Source: an uncultured Clostridia bacterium (lineage in GTDB: Bacteria > Bacillota > Clostridia > Oscillospirales > Acutalibacteraceae). Taken from it: a stretch of 26,464 nucleotides of DNA. The notes below the pieces were generated by a model, which was given only the letters and a program-made list of their open reading frames with translations, ran no database searches and had not been told where the DNA came from. The stretch spans positions 1-26,464 of the forward strand of contig CALGGQ010000175.1 in NCBI GenBank assembly GCA_937915775.1, given 5' to 3'. Position numbers and translations under genes: made by a program. Positions 1-6,925 of this stretch are shown piece by piece. Each line of letters begins with the position of its first letter. Positions within the stretch are counted from its first letter, which is position 1.

Positions 1-1296
1 GCACACCATAAAGTTGATAGCGGTTGACGGCATAAAGATGACGCCGCCGACGGGCTGCCCGAATTCCACAAAGCGCCTGTTCACGCCCATCCTTTTGACA
101 AGACTTTCGCTGCATTCGCCGTTTGCCGCCACAGAGGACGCTGTGCCGATCCCGATGAAAAAGGTGGGCAGCATTTTCTTTATCAGCAATCCGGCGCTGA
201 CGCGCTCCTTTGACGCAACGGACATCAGCATCAGCCCAAACACCAGCACGACCACGCCGCTATACGCGGCTATCGGCTTCCACATATTGAGAAACATTCT
301 CAGGTTGCTGCTCCAGATGATATCCAGCAGCACCACCACGATGAACAGCGGCAGCAGCTTGGAAATAACGCCGGTCATATACACAATAATGCGGTTGCCT
401 TCACTCATAATAGCGGAAATCGTTTTTGCCTTGTTGCCGAGTATCACCAGCGCAATGCCGACAAAGACAGCCATCACAACCACCTGCATCGTGTTGCCGC
501 TCGTCAGCGGCGCAATCAGGCTGGAGGGAATTAAATCCAGCAGCATTTCAACGCCGACCTTCACGGAGAAGGAAGCACCGGAATCCTCCTGCAGATTGAT
601 GAAGAGCATCGCAAAAATCATTCCGGCAAGCGCGGTGAAAAACAGAATGACTGCCAAAAAGCGCAGCACCATCTTCCGCCCGATTTTGCCGAACACGGTG
701 CTGTCACCGATACCGATAATGCCGGTGGTGACGGACAGAAAGACGAGCGGCACCTCCACCGTCGTCATCAGACCGAGAAAGGCATTGTAAAATGCGTCAA
801 TGATATTATCCTTTAAAAATGAAATGCTCTCCTGAGGAAGCACAAAGCGCAGCAGGGACAGCAGCACCGCCACCGCAATAGACAGCAGCAGTTTTAAAAC
901 AGGGCTCATTCCCTTTTTGGAAAAGCGCAGTGTGATGGCATTTACGCCTCTATCAAAGGAATAATTCGGGGTATATTCCGTATTCTGAAACAGCGCGCTT
1001 GACCAGTTACCGAACTCGTCGTCGCCCTCCTTTTCCAAAGGGTTAAACGGCTCTCCCTCATAGGTGAGCGTGATATACGGCTTGCCTAAAAAGTTATTCT
1101 TGATGTAAGTAAACTCCGCTTCCTCACCGAATTTATCCGTTAAATCCAGCAGAATTTCCTCCACCGTCAGCCGCGTGGCAAGCACATTCTTTTTCGGCGC
1201 TCTCAGCGCTGTCAGAAACTGCTGCACATCCTCGCTGACCGTATCAATAAAAGCGGGTTTTAATGGGTATCTTTTTCGTTCAGGTATAATTTTCAT
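1..1296 (-). CDS. SDF (dicarboxylate/amino acid:cation) symporter with an N-terminal HATPase-like domain, partial
   Basis: The frame runs off the left edge, leaving 432 residues and no C-terminus. Residues ~130 onward are hydrophobic and follow the sodium:dicarboxylate symporter family: a membrane segment LLLSIAVAVLLSLL, the stretch SGNTMQVVVMAVFVGIAL, and an HP1-like TASSVAANGE near the cut end. Such carriers take up C4-dicarboxylates or acidic amino acids with cations; the substrate here cannot be told. Residues 1-130 are soluble and not part of a normal SDF carrier. They resemble an RsbW/SpoIIAB-type ATPase fold: TVEEILLDL sits where the N-box is expected and YEGEPFNPL where DxGxPFxPL is expected, but the Asn and Asp that bind Mg-ATP look replaced, so ATP binding is doubtful. 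The ATG lies 2 nt after the stop of the STAS-kinase gene, so translation is probably coupled. The family call is firm; the HATPase resemblance is by eye. Confidence 0.85.
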   Translation of the reverse strand, partial: MKIIPERKRYPLKPAFIDTVSEDVQQFLTALRAPKKNVLATRLTVEEILLDLTDKFGEEAEFTYIKNNFLGKPYITLTYEGEPFNPLEKEGDDEFGNWSSALFQNTEYTPNYSFDRGVNAITLRFSKKGMSPVLKLLLSIAVAVLLSLLRFVLPQESISFLKDNIIDAFYNAFLGLMTTVEVPLVFLSVTTGIIGIGDSTVFGKIGRKMVLRFLAVILFFTALAGMIFAMLFINLQEDSGASFSVKVGVEMLLDLIPSSLIAPLTSGNTMQVVVMAVFVGIALVILGNKAKTISAIMSEGNRIIVYMTGVISKLLPLFIVVVLLDIIWSSNLRMFLNMWKPIAAYSGVVVLVFGLMLMSVASKERVSAGLLIKKMLPTFFIGIGTASSVAANGECSESLVKRMGVNRRFVEFGQPVGGVIFMPSTAINFMVC

Positions 1297-1298
1297 TA

Positions 1299-2423
1299 CT
1301 AAAAATATAACTTATCGGTTTTCGGTATGTTCTCTAAAAGATAATCACGGCAGAAAGCGATAGACGCCTCTTTTCCGTTTTTCTCTATCATCCAGCGGTA
1401 AATCCGCGTATAACTGATAATGGCTGCTCTTTTTAAAATGGCATCTATTTCTGTCTCGCTGCAACCATCGAAATAATAACGGAAGGTGGCGTCCAGCATC
1501 CCAAGGCTCGCGTCCGCCGTAATGCCAAAGAAGGTGCCTAAATAAGAATCATCGCCGCAGGAGTAACCCTTATATGCCGAAAAGATAGCGGCAAGCTCAA
1601 AGATCGGATGCCCCATCGAGAGCGTATCCATATCAATCAGCAGGTTTTCACCGTTTTGCTGCATGATGTTCTTCACATGGAAATCGCCATGGAGCATCGT
1701 ATTGGTTTCGGGAATTGCCTCAAACAGGCTGATGAGTTTTTCACCAATGGCGGCAGGAAGATATTTTGCGCTGCGCTGCGCCCATGAAAGTGCCTCATCC
1801 TTTTTGCGCGGAAGCTCGCCGTCCTGCATCACTGTAGCGTGCATGGTTTTCAAAATCTCCACGCTCTGCTTAGCGAGCGATTCCACCGATACGCCCTCGT
1901 TGATTAACTGCGCAAACGATTTCGCATTCAGCAGCTCAAACACAGAGCCGTACAAATCGCCGACCTTGACGACGTCGTACGGAATCGCAGTCGGAATGCC
2001 CATCACAAACGCCTTTCGCGCCAGCTCGCGCTCCCGGTGAATATCCGCGAGCGAATCAGGGCTGCTGTAAACCTTCACAATCGTATCGGGGGCGGTGCGG
2101 TACACCGTGCCGTTGGCGCCCTCACCGATGATTTCGCAACCTTCCACCGAAATATGGCGGTAAGCCTTGGCAATCTCCATCAGTTCTGTAAAACCGGTCA
2201 TATCGAAAATCTCATAGACGTCGCTGCTGCAATTGATAATTCTTGTTTCAGCATTTGCTTTTTTAAGGCGGAGAATAATGCGCAAGCCTGCACTGGATAT
2301 GTACTCAAGCGCGCTTGCGTCAAGAGTTATCTCGCCGCTGTAGTTGCCTATCTGTTCATTTATTTTTGTTTCAATTTCTGCCGCATTGGAGGAATCAATC
2401 CTTCCCATTAGTTGAATCGTCAT
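1299..2423 (-). CDS. STAS domain fused to an aminoglycoside-phosphotransferase-like kinase
   Basis: The product has 374 residues. Residues 1-88 form a STAS (anti-sigma antagonist) domain: the loop LEYISSAGLRIIL carries Ser43-Ser44 where such proteins are phosphorylated, although the residue just before the Gly is Ala. Residues ~95-374 form an APH/choline-kinase-like domain with a glycine loop GEGANGTVY (100-108), a candidate ATP-binding Lys117 in IVKVY, the catalytic loop HGDFHVKNIM (Asp247, Asn252) and a metal-binding stretch LIDMDTL (Asp264/Asp266). All key kinase residues are present, so it should be active. The start ATG has a good AGGAGAAAGG ribosome site. It sits between an acyltransferase-like gene (24 nt gap) and a symporter with an anti-sigma-like domain (2 nt gap). 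I infer that the STAS part binds that domain and that the kinase part modifies STAS or a small molecule; neither is shown by sequence. Confidence 0.85.
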   Translation of the reverse strand: MTIQLMGRIDSSNAAEIETKINEQIGNYSGEITLDASALEYISSAGLRIILRLKKANAETRIINCSSDVYEIFDMTGFTELMEIAKAYRHISVEGCEIIGEGANGTVYRTAPDTIVKVYSSPDSLADIHRERELARKAFVMGIPTAIPYDVVKVGDLYGSVFELLNAKSFAQLINEGVSVESLAKQSVEILKTMHATVMQDGELPRKKDEALSWAQRSAKYLPAAIGEKLISLFEAIPETNTMLHGDFHVKNIMQQNGENLLIDMDTLSMGHPIFELAAIFSAYKGYSCGDDSYLGTFFGITADASLGMLDATFRYYFDGCSETEIDAILKRAAIISYTRIYRWMIEKNGKEASIAFCRDYLLENIPKTDKLYF

Positions 2424-2447
2424 AACCTTTCTCCTTCTATTAACTAA

Positions 2448-3734
2448 TTAACCCTTGCTCATTTTGGGAAGATGCGTATACGGCAGGTTGCGTTCGTGGC
2501 TGCCGAGTTCTTTAAAATGAATGTTTTCCTCCCGCATTGCCTCACAGAAAGCATCATAAAACTTATGCTTGCTGTTCAGCTCCATAAAGGTAAGATAGAA
2601 TTTATCGCGCAGGGCGTTTACCTCCAGCAAAAGATGTCCGTCCGTAATGCAGTGAATGCGCTCGATGTAATCCTCCAAGCCGTACCATTCATCCCTGCCG
2701 ACATAGCTTACCATAAAGGTACCGAACGGCGGCTTGGCATGCTGGCTGTGAGTGAGCGAATAGAGTTTCTTGTTCAGAAGTCCCCTTTTCTTATCCACGT
2801 CCTCCATGGATTGGAAGATGCTTTTCATGGTGATGGCGCTGAATTCAGGCTGCATCTGCACATACATCATACTGCGCGTTACCGTGCTGAGATATTCCGT
2901 TGTCTTGTTTTCAAGCTCACGCGGATAGTAGACGGAAAGCATCCGCACCAAATCGCGGTAAGTATTAGGACAGCCGACGTCGGCACGATAATTGCACACG
3001 ATATTGCCGCGAATTGCCTTGGCGATTTTCGGCGAGGTCACCTTACAGATAGCACGGAACATCAAGGCGGATAAAATCGAGTTCGGGCTGCCGTCGTTAC
3101 TGCGGGCATATTTCATAAAGTCCTTGGCTTCAATTTCCAGCTCGTAGTACTTCGAATCCCTGAACGGCATGGAAACCAGCTGCCTGGCATAATCCGCCGC
3201 AGGGATATACACGCTGTCCTTTTTAATGCTGCCGAGCGGCTCATCGTCCGAAAGTGCGGCAAGGTCGGGATAGGCGGTTTCACCATCGACAAACGGGGTG
3301 TCGGCGGTTTTAATATCGCCTACTTCCGTTTCCACACCAAAGGCTTCCTTCACGTAATACCATAGCGTGCATTTTATAAAGAACATCGCGCCGCAGCCGC
3401 CGCACATACCGTGATAGATATTGAAATAGATATCATTATCCTCATATTCGATACTGAACAGATGATAGTTTACTTCCACCGTACCCATACGCGGATGCTT
3501 GCTATCATATGGTTTCACCGTGATTGGAAGCGGATTATCCCGCAGTTCAATCTCACCACCGGGCAAAATGTGAATTCTTTTGGCATAATACGGAAAACGC
3601 TGAAAGGCAGTCTGCGCTGCCGTTTCCAATGCTGCAGCATTCACCGCTTGCTTCATCACGATCTTAAGACGGAAATTATAGGTAATAAATTTGCCCGCTT
3701 CATATAACAAATAGCTATCGGGATTCTGTTTCAT
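2448..3734 (-). CDS. condensation/alcohol-acetyltransferase-fold protein with a degenerate HHxxxDG motif
   Basis: The product has 428 residues, with no signal peptide and no clear membrane segment. The pattern fits the CoA-dependent acyltransferase (condensation, AtfA/WES, alcohol acetyltransferase) fold: an early stretch LETAAQTAFQRFPYYAKRI, a motif region YFNIYHGMCGGCG, and a late FMVSYVGR where the family has its bridging strand. The HHxxxDG motif reads YHGMCGG (Tyr107-Gly113): the second, catalytic His is kept as His108, but the first His is Tyr and the Asp is Gly. It may therefore still transfer an acyl group, or it may only bind a ligand. It is the first gene of a three-gene minus-strand operon with the STAS-kinase and the symporter. 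The start has a GGGAG ribosome site a few bases upstream. The family call is moderately sure and the substrate is unknown. Confidence 0.65.
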   Translation of the reverse strand: MKQNPDSYLLYEAGKFITYNFRLKIVMKQAVNAAALETAAQTAFQRFPYYAKRIHILPGGEIELRDNPLPITVKPYDSKHPRMGTVEVNYHLFSIEYEDNDIYFNIYHGMCGGCGAMFFIKCTLWYYVKEAFGVETEVGDIKTADTPFVDGETAYPDLAALSDDEPLGSIKKDSVYIPAADYARQLVSMPFRDSKYYELEIEAKDFMKYARSNDGSPNSILSALMFRAICKVTSPKIAKAIRGNIVCNYRADVGCPNTYRDLVRMLSVYYPRELENKTTEYLSTVTRSMMYVQMQPEFSAITMKSIFQSMEDVDKKRGLLNKKLYSLTHSQHAKPPFGTFMVSYVGRDEWYGLEDYIERIHCITDGHLLLEVNALRDKFYLTFMELNSKHKFYDAFCEAMREENIHFKELGSHERNLPYTHLPKMSKG

Positions 3735-3791
3735 TTGGCTGCTCCCCTTTTATTAACATCAAAATTATTGTAACATATTAATAAAGAGAAA

Positions 3792-3828
3792 ACAAGAAAA
3801 AGGGCCTTTTTTCAGCCCTTTTTCTTGT
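3792..3828 (-). terminator. rho-independent terminator, strong hairpin
   Basis: A perfect 14-bp inverted repeat (3792-3805 with 3815-3828) has a 9-nt loop and a T-rich tail on the minus strand. It lies directly after the lipoprotein gene 3859-4371 and separates it from the acyltransferase operon, so that operon should have its own promoter in 3735-3790. Confidence 0.85.
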
Positions 3829-3858
3829 ATTGATGACGGACTGAGAAGGCGTTTCTAC

Positions 3859-4371
3859 TTATTCGTTCATAAAGGTAAAGATGTAGTTATCCGTCATTCT
3901 TTCCGCTTCGTTTTCATCACGCCACTCCAACGTGTCGTCCTCATGGAAAATCACCATGCCCGCACCGTCGGCGTATTCCGTCTTTTCCTCAGTGACATTG
4001 CCGTTTGCATCCAGCGTCTGTACCGTCTTGGTGCTGTTGGAATAGGTGACTCTCAAGGTATCCGTATCAAGCGTACCGTTGAAGGTATAGGTGTATTTTT
4101 CCGTATCGGTCATTGGCTCCTCAACTGTAAACTTAACGCCGTTTTCGCCTTCGGCTTCCACCAGTATATAGGTACCGCCGTTATCGTATTTGCCGATAAA
4201 GTTCATCACGGGATTCTGTCCGTCTTCTTCACCTGTATCTGCCATATTGCTTGCCGCCTCAGTTGGTGCGACAGTAGTTGTTTCGCCAGTGCTGTTTGAG
4301 CACGCAACGAAAGTAAGTGCAATCACACTTGTAAGGATTACTGAAATGAATACTTTAATAAGACCTTTCAT
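3859..4371 (-). CDS. small secreted lipoprotein of unknown function
   Basis: The product has 170 residues. The N-terminus is a lipoprotein signal: MKGLIKVF, a hydrophobic stretch, then a lipobox FVAC with the Cys at about residue 24. A Thr/Ala/Glu-rich spacer follows, and then a compact domain of ~110 residues (from NFIGKYDNGGTYILVE to the end) rich in beta strands with alternating Thr and Tyr. That pattern suggests a small beta-barrel or lipocalin-like sandwich, but I recognise no family. The ATG has a GGAG ribosome site. The choline-binding gene ends 28 nt upstream on the same strand, so the two are probably cotranscribed, and a strong terminator follows. Its location (outer face of the cytoplasmic membrane in a Gram-positive) is inferred from the lipobox. 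Confidence 0.8.
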   Translation of the reverse strand: MKGLIKVFISVILTSVIALTFVACSNSTGETTTVAPTEAASNMADTGEEDGQNPVMNFIGKYDNGGTYILVEAEGENGVKFTVEEPMTDTEKYTYTFNGTLDTDTLRVTYSNSTKTVQTLDANGNVTEEKTEYADGAGMVIFHEDDTLEWRDENEAERMTDNYIFTFMNE

Positions 4372-4399
4372 TATGTTTTCTCCTTTGCATTTTTATTGA

Positions 4400-5026
4400 T
4401 TACGGATTCAGGCAAGCGCCGGACTTGGAGAAATGATATACCGTTCCATTTTCGGTCAAATCCTCCGTTCTCATAGCGCCGGAAGCATTGAAATAATACC
4501 ACTTGCCGTCGATCTTCTGCCAACCGGTTTTCATCACGCCGGAGGCATTGAAGTAATACCACTTACTGCGGATTTTCTGCCAGCCGGTTTTCACCTCGCC
4601 TGTCTTGGTATCCAGATAATACCACTTGCCGCGGATTTTCTGCCAGCCGGTCTTTCTATCACCCTTTTTAGCGTCGAAATAATAGCGTTTTCCGTCAATC
4701 GTCTGCCAGCCGGTTTTCATCACGCCGTAGCGATTGAAGAAATAGGTTTTGCCGTTGATCTTCTGCCAACCCTTTACCATATAGCCGTCGCTGCCGAGAT
4801 AATACCACTGGTCAAAAGGCGTCGGGAAATGCAGCCAGCCGCGGCGCTTCGTGCTGTTTTCACGGAAGGTCGGCATCAGCATTTGGGCAATTTTGTCTTC
4901 GGTTGTCATTTCGGCAATGACGGTCTCTTTCAATAAGGCGGTTGCCGATGCCGTCATTGCCGGCACAAACAGCTGAAAAAGCAAAGCTAATACCGTAATA
5001 ACTGAAAGAATTTTACTTTTGCGCAT
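4400..5026 (-). CDS. choline-binding repeat protein with only the start of a GH3 enzyme
   Basis: The product has 208 residues. Residues 1-30 are a signal peptide (MRKSKILSVITVLALLFQLF, cut near the Ala-rich end). Residues ~31-52, ALLKETVIAEMTTEDKIAQM and LMPTFR, match the extreme N-terminus of glycoside hydrolase family 3 enzymes, whose mature chains start with MTLEEKIGQM-like sequence. The ~300-residue catalytic domain is absent. The chain passes directly into GWLHFPTPFDQWYYL and then about six choline-binding (cell-wall-binding) repeats of ~20 residues, of the form GWQKI.GKWYYF...G.MKT, and a degenerate last repeat ending CLNP. It should be secreted and bind wall teichoic or lipoteichoic choline, or glucan, but has no visible enzyme activity. 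It is either a deletion derivative of a GH3 wall hydrolase or a stand-alone binding protein. A ribosome site AAAGGAG precedes the ATG. Confidence 0.8.
   Translation of the reverse strand: MRKSKILSVITVLALLFQLFVPAMTASATALLKETVIAEMTTEDKIAQMLMPTFRENSTKRRGWLHFPTPFDQWYYLGSDGYMVKGWQKINGKTYFFNRYGVMKTGWQTIDGKRYYFDAKKGDRKTGWQKIRGKWYYLDTKTGEVKTGWQKIRSKWYYFNASGVMKTGWQKIDGKWYYFNASGAMRTEDLTENGTVYHFSKSGACLNP
4440..4810 (-). repeat. tandem ~60-bp coding repeats (choline-binding modules)
   Basis: Within the choline-binding gene, units of 60-63 bp recur about six times. The copies around 4470-4600 are nearly identical at the DNA level and the outer ones are more diverged. This gradient suggests recent duplication in the middle of the array by slippage or unequal recombination. 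Confidence 0.75.
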
Positions 5027-5060
5027 TTTATTAACTCCTTTAAATTATGATGATACTATC

Positions 5061-5096
5061 ATTATATCAGCGCGTGTCCAACAAATGTCCAACAAT
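5061..5096 (-). promoter_or_regulatory. putative promoter with a tandem 11-bp repeat, upstream of the choline-binding gene
   Basis: On the minus strand a perfect TATAAT (5061-5066) lies upstream of the ATG at 5026. A TTGGAC hexamer at 5087-5092 would give a 20-nt spacer, longer than usual. Two head-to-tail 11-bp units, tgtccaacaaa and tgtccaacaat (plus-strand reading, 5075-5096), span the -35 region with 10 of 11 bases the same. They could be operator half-sites for a regulator. Confidence 0.5.
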
Positions 5097-5100
5097 AAAC

Positions 5101-5123
5101 AGGACTGTGTCATTCACAGCCCT
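5101..5123 (-). terminator. possible terminator after the broken Ig-like gene
   Basis: The arms aggactgtg and cacagccct pair with one A-C mismatch around a 5-nt loop. A weak T-rich run follows on the minus strand. It lies just downstream of the Ig-like fragment. It is weaker than the other terminators in this window. Confidence 0.4.
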
Positions 5124-5161
5124 GACGTCAATCTTTTCGCCATATTCTATCTAATTACTCA

Positions 5162-5593
5162 TTAGTGAGGATGGAAAACAGAAGAAGTGTGTAGTACGAT
5201 GAAAGCGTAGGTACTATCAACAATAACCACGGTCACCTTAATCTTTTTGTACATACCGTTTTGCGCATATACATAGATGTAGCAGGTGCCCTTTTTCTTA
5301 GCGGTGATGACGCCGGTTTTGCTGACGGCGGCAATCTTCTTGTTTGAGGATTCGTACTTCAGCTTGCGGTGCACCTTCACCTTGTAGCCGCTTGCCTTGG
5401 TGGCTTTGGCTTTCAGTTTAAACTTCTTGCCCTTCTTGGCGAGGGTTACCTTATTGTTCTTCGCTGCCGTAGTAACAGCCTTGTAGTTGCCCTTTTTCTT
5501 GTTCGGCAAAAAGCAGAAGCGCAAGGCATTGAAATAATCATTGACAATCTTCCCCTTTTCCGTATCAGGCTTGTGTTTAACAATGATAAAGCC
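5162..5593 (-). pseudogene. 3' remnant of a secreted protein ending in a Big-2 (bacterial Ig-like) domain
   Basis: The frame is open from a stop at 5594-5596 to 5162 but has no ATG start with a ribosome site; only an internal TTG at 5524 could serve. The first residues (GFIIVKHKPDTEKGKIVNDY then FNALRFCFLPNKKK) look like the tail of a larger catalytic or binding domain. They are followed by one Big-2 Ig-like domain: VTLAKKGKKFKLKAKAT, then the hallmark KYESSNKKIAAVSKTGVITA and KKGTCYIYVYAQNGMYKKI. In Ruminococcus and relatives such domains end large secreted or surface proteins. The N-terminal signal and main domain are missing, so this is a truncated relic rather than a working gene. The short tail after KVTVV is not part of the domain and may be new sequence read after damage. 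Confidence 0.65.
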
Positions 5594-5596
5594 TCA

Positions 5597-5904
5597 TAGC
5601 ATAGAAATGAGTTCAAACAACAAAGTCTTACGCAAAAGAAATCGGGCTCGAATATGACGCAACTGCAACCGAATACCGGAACAATCCGATTGCGGTTACC
5701 GGAGATAATAAGAAAAGTGCATTTCATAGTTTTTTCAGCAAAAAGTCTACGAGGCGCGTTTTATAACGCTTATGCAAATATGTAATAATCGTAAAGTGAG
5801 CGTTTACAACGGTTTCGGGACTTCGCATTTGGAGAAAATCGAATGTAGACGATAGAAATCTTCATAACAACCGTTACCAGTCCGAAAAAGCTGAATTCGC
5901 CTTC
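5597..5904. other. intergenic stretch without a convincing gene
   Basis: Nothing firm is visible. A plus-strand open stretch around 5602-5765 (reading SYAKEIGLEYDATATEYRNN in part) has protein-like composition but no start or ribosome site. It may be a decayed gene fragment next to the broken Ig-like gene. Confidence 0.4.
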
Positions 5905-5961
5905 ATTGTTCCGATAATCGCCATTGTATTGTTCCGAAACTGTTGATATTGTTCCGATAAT
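5905..5961 (+). promoter_or_regulatory. three direct repeats, likely operator of the Fic gene
   Basis: The unit attgttccgataat occurs at 5905-5918 and 5948-5961 as exact copies, and at 5928-5941 as attgttccgaaact. Start-to-start spacing is 23 and 20 bp, close to two helical turns, so a protein could bind all three on one face. The last copy covers the spacer of the Fic promoter, where binding would block RNA polymerase. The Fic protein itself starts with a DNA-binding domain, so autoregulation is the simplest reading. Confidence 0.7.
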
Positions 5962-5971
5962 GTGGTATAAT
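5943..5971 (+). promoter_or_regulatory. promoter of the Fic gene
   Basis: A -35 box TTGATA (5943-5948), a 17-nt spacer and a perfect -10 box TATAAT (5966-5971) lie 25 nt upstream of the ATG, with a GGAGGA ribosome site between. This is a near-consensus vegetative promoter and would be strong unless repressed through the repeats that overlap it. Confidence 0.8.
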
Positions 5972-5996
5972 ACACATTGATACGGAGGAATGGATT

Positions 5997-6890
5997 ATGT
6001 ATATGACAGTGAAAGAAGCGTCTGAAAGATGGGGAATATCGGACAGAAGAATACGCGTGCTCTGTTCTCAGGGAAAAATCCCCGGAGCTTTTCAGCAAGG
6101 TCGTGGTTGGAAAATACCCATTGACGCACAAAAGCCCTCAGACGGAAGGTTCAAATCAAAAGAAAGTCTCTTTTCCCAAATAAAACAAAAGAAACGGGAA
6201 CTTGATAAAAGAAGACCTTTGACAGAGGGAGAACTGGAAAGACTTAATGAAGAATTTACGGTTGAATACACTTATAACTCTAACGCAATTGAAGGTAATA
6301 CGCTTACGTTGCGTGAGACAGATATGGTTCTCAGGGGACTAACAATAGATCAAAAACCGTTAAAGGACCATATGGAAGCTGTAAGTCATAAGGAAGCGTT
6401 TGACTACGTACGTGAACTAGTGAGTGAAAATGCTTCTTTGTCGGAAAGCATAATTAAACAAATTCATTATCTTGTCCTTGCCGATAAAAAAGATGATCGC
6501 GGAGTGTACAGAAGAGTTCCTGTACGCATCATGGGCGCTCACCACGAACCCGTGCAGCCATATCTCATAGAGCCAAAAATGGAACAACTCCTGCTGGACT
6601 ACGTAGCAAGCAATGAACATATTGTGACAAAGCTTGCGCGCTTCCATATAGAGTTTGAAGGCATACATCCTTTCATCGACGGCAACGGAAGAACCGGCAG
6701 ATTGCTCGTAAACCTGGAACTGATGAAAGCCGGATATCCGCCTATTGATATAAAGTTTACCGATAGGGTTGCATATTATAATGCGTTTGATGAGTATCAC
6801 GTTAAGAATAATTTATCTGCTATGGAAAACCTGTTCGCAGGGTATATTAACGCAAGGTTGGATACCTACCTGAAAATTTTGGATGAGTAG
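5997..6890 (+). CDS. Fic-domain AMP transferase with N-terminal HTH, self-inhibited class II type
   Basis: The product has 297 residues. Residues 1-45 form a MerR/excisionase-type winged helix (TVKEASERWGISDRRIRVLC, then GRGWKIP), a DNA-binding module. Residues ~80-290 form a Fic domain: the catalytic motif HPFIDGNGR lies at 224-232 with His224 as the base, and the inhibitory motif (S/T)xxxE(G/N) appears as SNAIEG at 95-100, so Glu99 should block the ATP site (class II layout). Fic enzymes move AMP, or another nucleotide part, onto target proteins. The HTH fusion suggests control of its own promoter and perhaps of its level of activity. There is no separate antitoxin gene, as expected when inhibition is built in. 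ATG 5997 and ATG 6003 are both possible; the first has the better spacing to GGAGGA. The gene is monocistronic, with its own promoter and terminator. Confidence 0.92.
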   Translation: MYMTVKEASERWGISDRRIRVLCSQGKIPGAFQQGRGWKIPIDAQKPSDGRFKSKESLFSQIKQKKRELDKRRPLTEGELERLNEEFTVEYTYNSNAIEGNTLTLRETDMVLRGLTIDQKPLKDHMEAVSHKEAFDYVRELVSENASLSESIIKQIHYLVLADKKDDRGVYRRVPVRIMGAHHEPVQPYLIEPKMEQLLLDYVASNEHIVTKLARFHIEFEGIHPFIDGNGRTGRLLVNLELMKAGYPPIDIKFTDRVAYYNAFDEYHVKNNLSAMENLFAGYINARLDTYLKILDE

Positions 6891-6902
6891 AAAGCAAAAT
6901 AG

Positions 6903-6922
6903 AGCAACCCAAAAGGGTTGCT
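6903..6922 (+). terminator. terminator of the Fic gene
   Basis: Arms agcaaccc (6903-6910) and gggttgct (6915-6922) form a perfect 8-bp stem with an AAAA loop, followed by the T-rich tail ttatttt. It begins 13 nt after the Fic stop codon. Confidence 0.85.
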
Positions 6923-6925
6923 TTA

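Noticed and set aside
14..790. Long plus-strand open frame opposite the symporter gene
   Set aside because: The minus strand carries the recognisable SDF carrier in continuous frame; the plus frame has no ribosome site and a composition fitting an antisense shadow.
4440..4810. Regular ~60-bp repeats, considered as a CRISPR array
   Set aside because: The repeats are contiguous, have no unique spacers and translate into choline-binding modules.
5602..5765. Plus-strand stretch reading SYAKEIGLEYDATATEYRNN
   Set aside because: Protein-like but lacking a start codon, ribosome site and any family I recognise; kept only as a possible gene relic.
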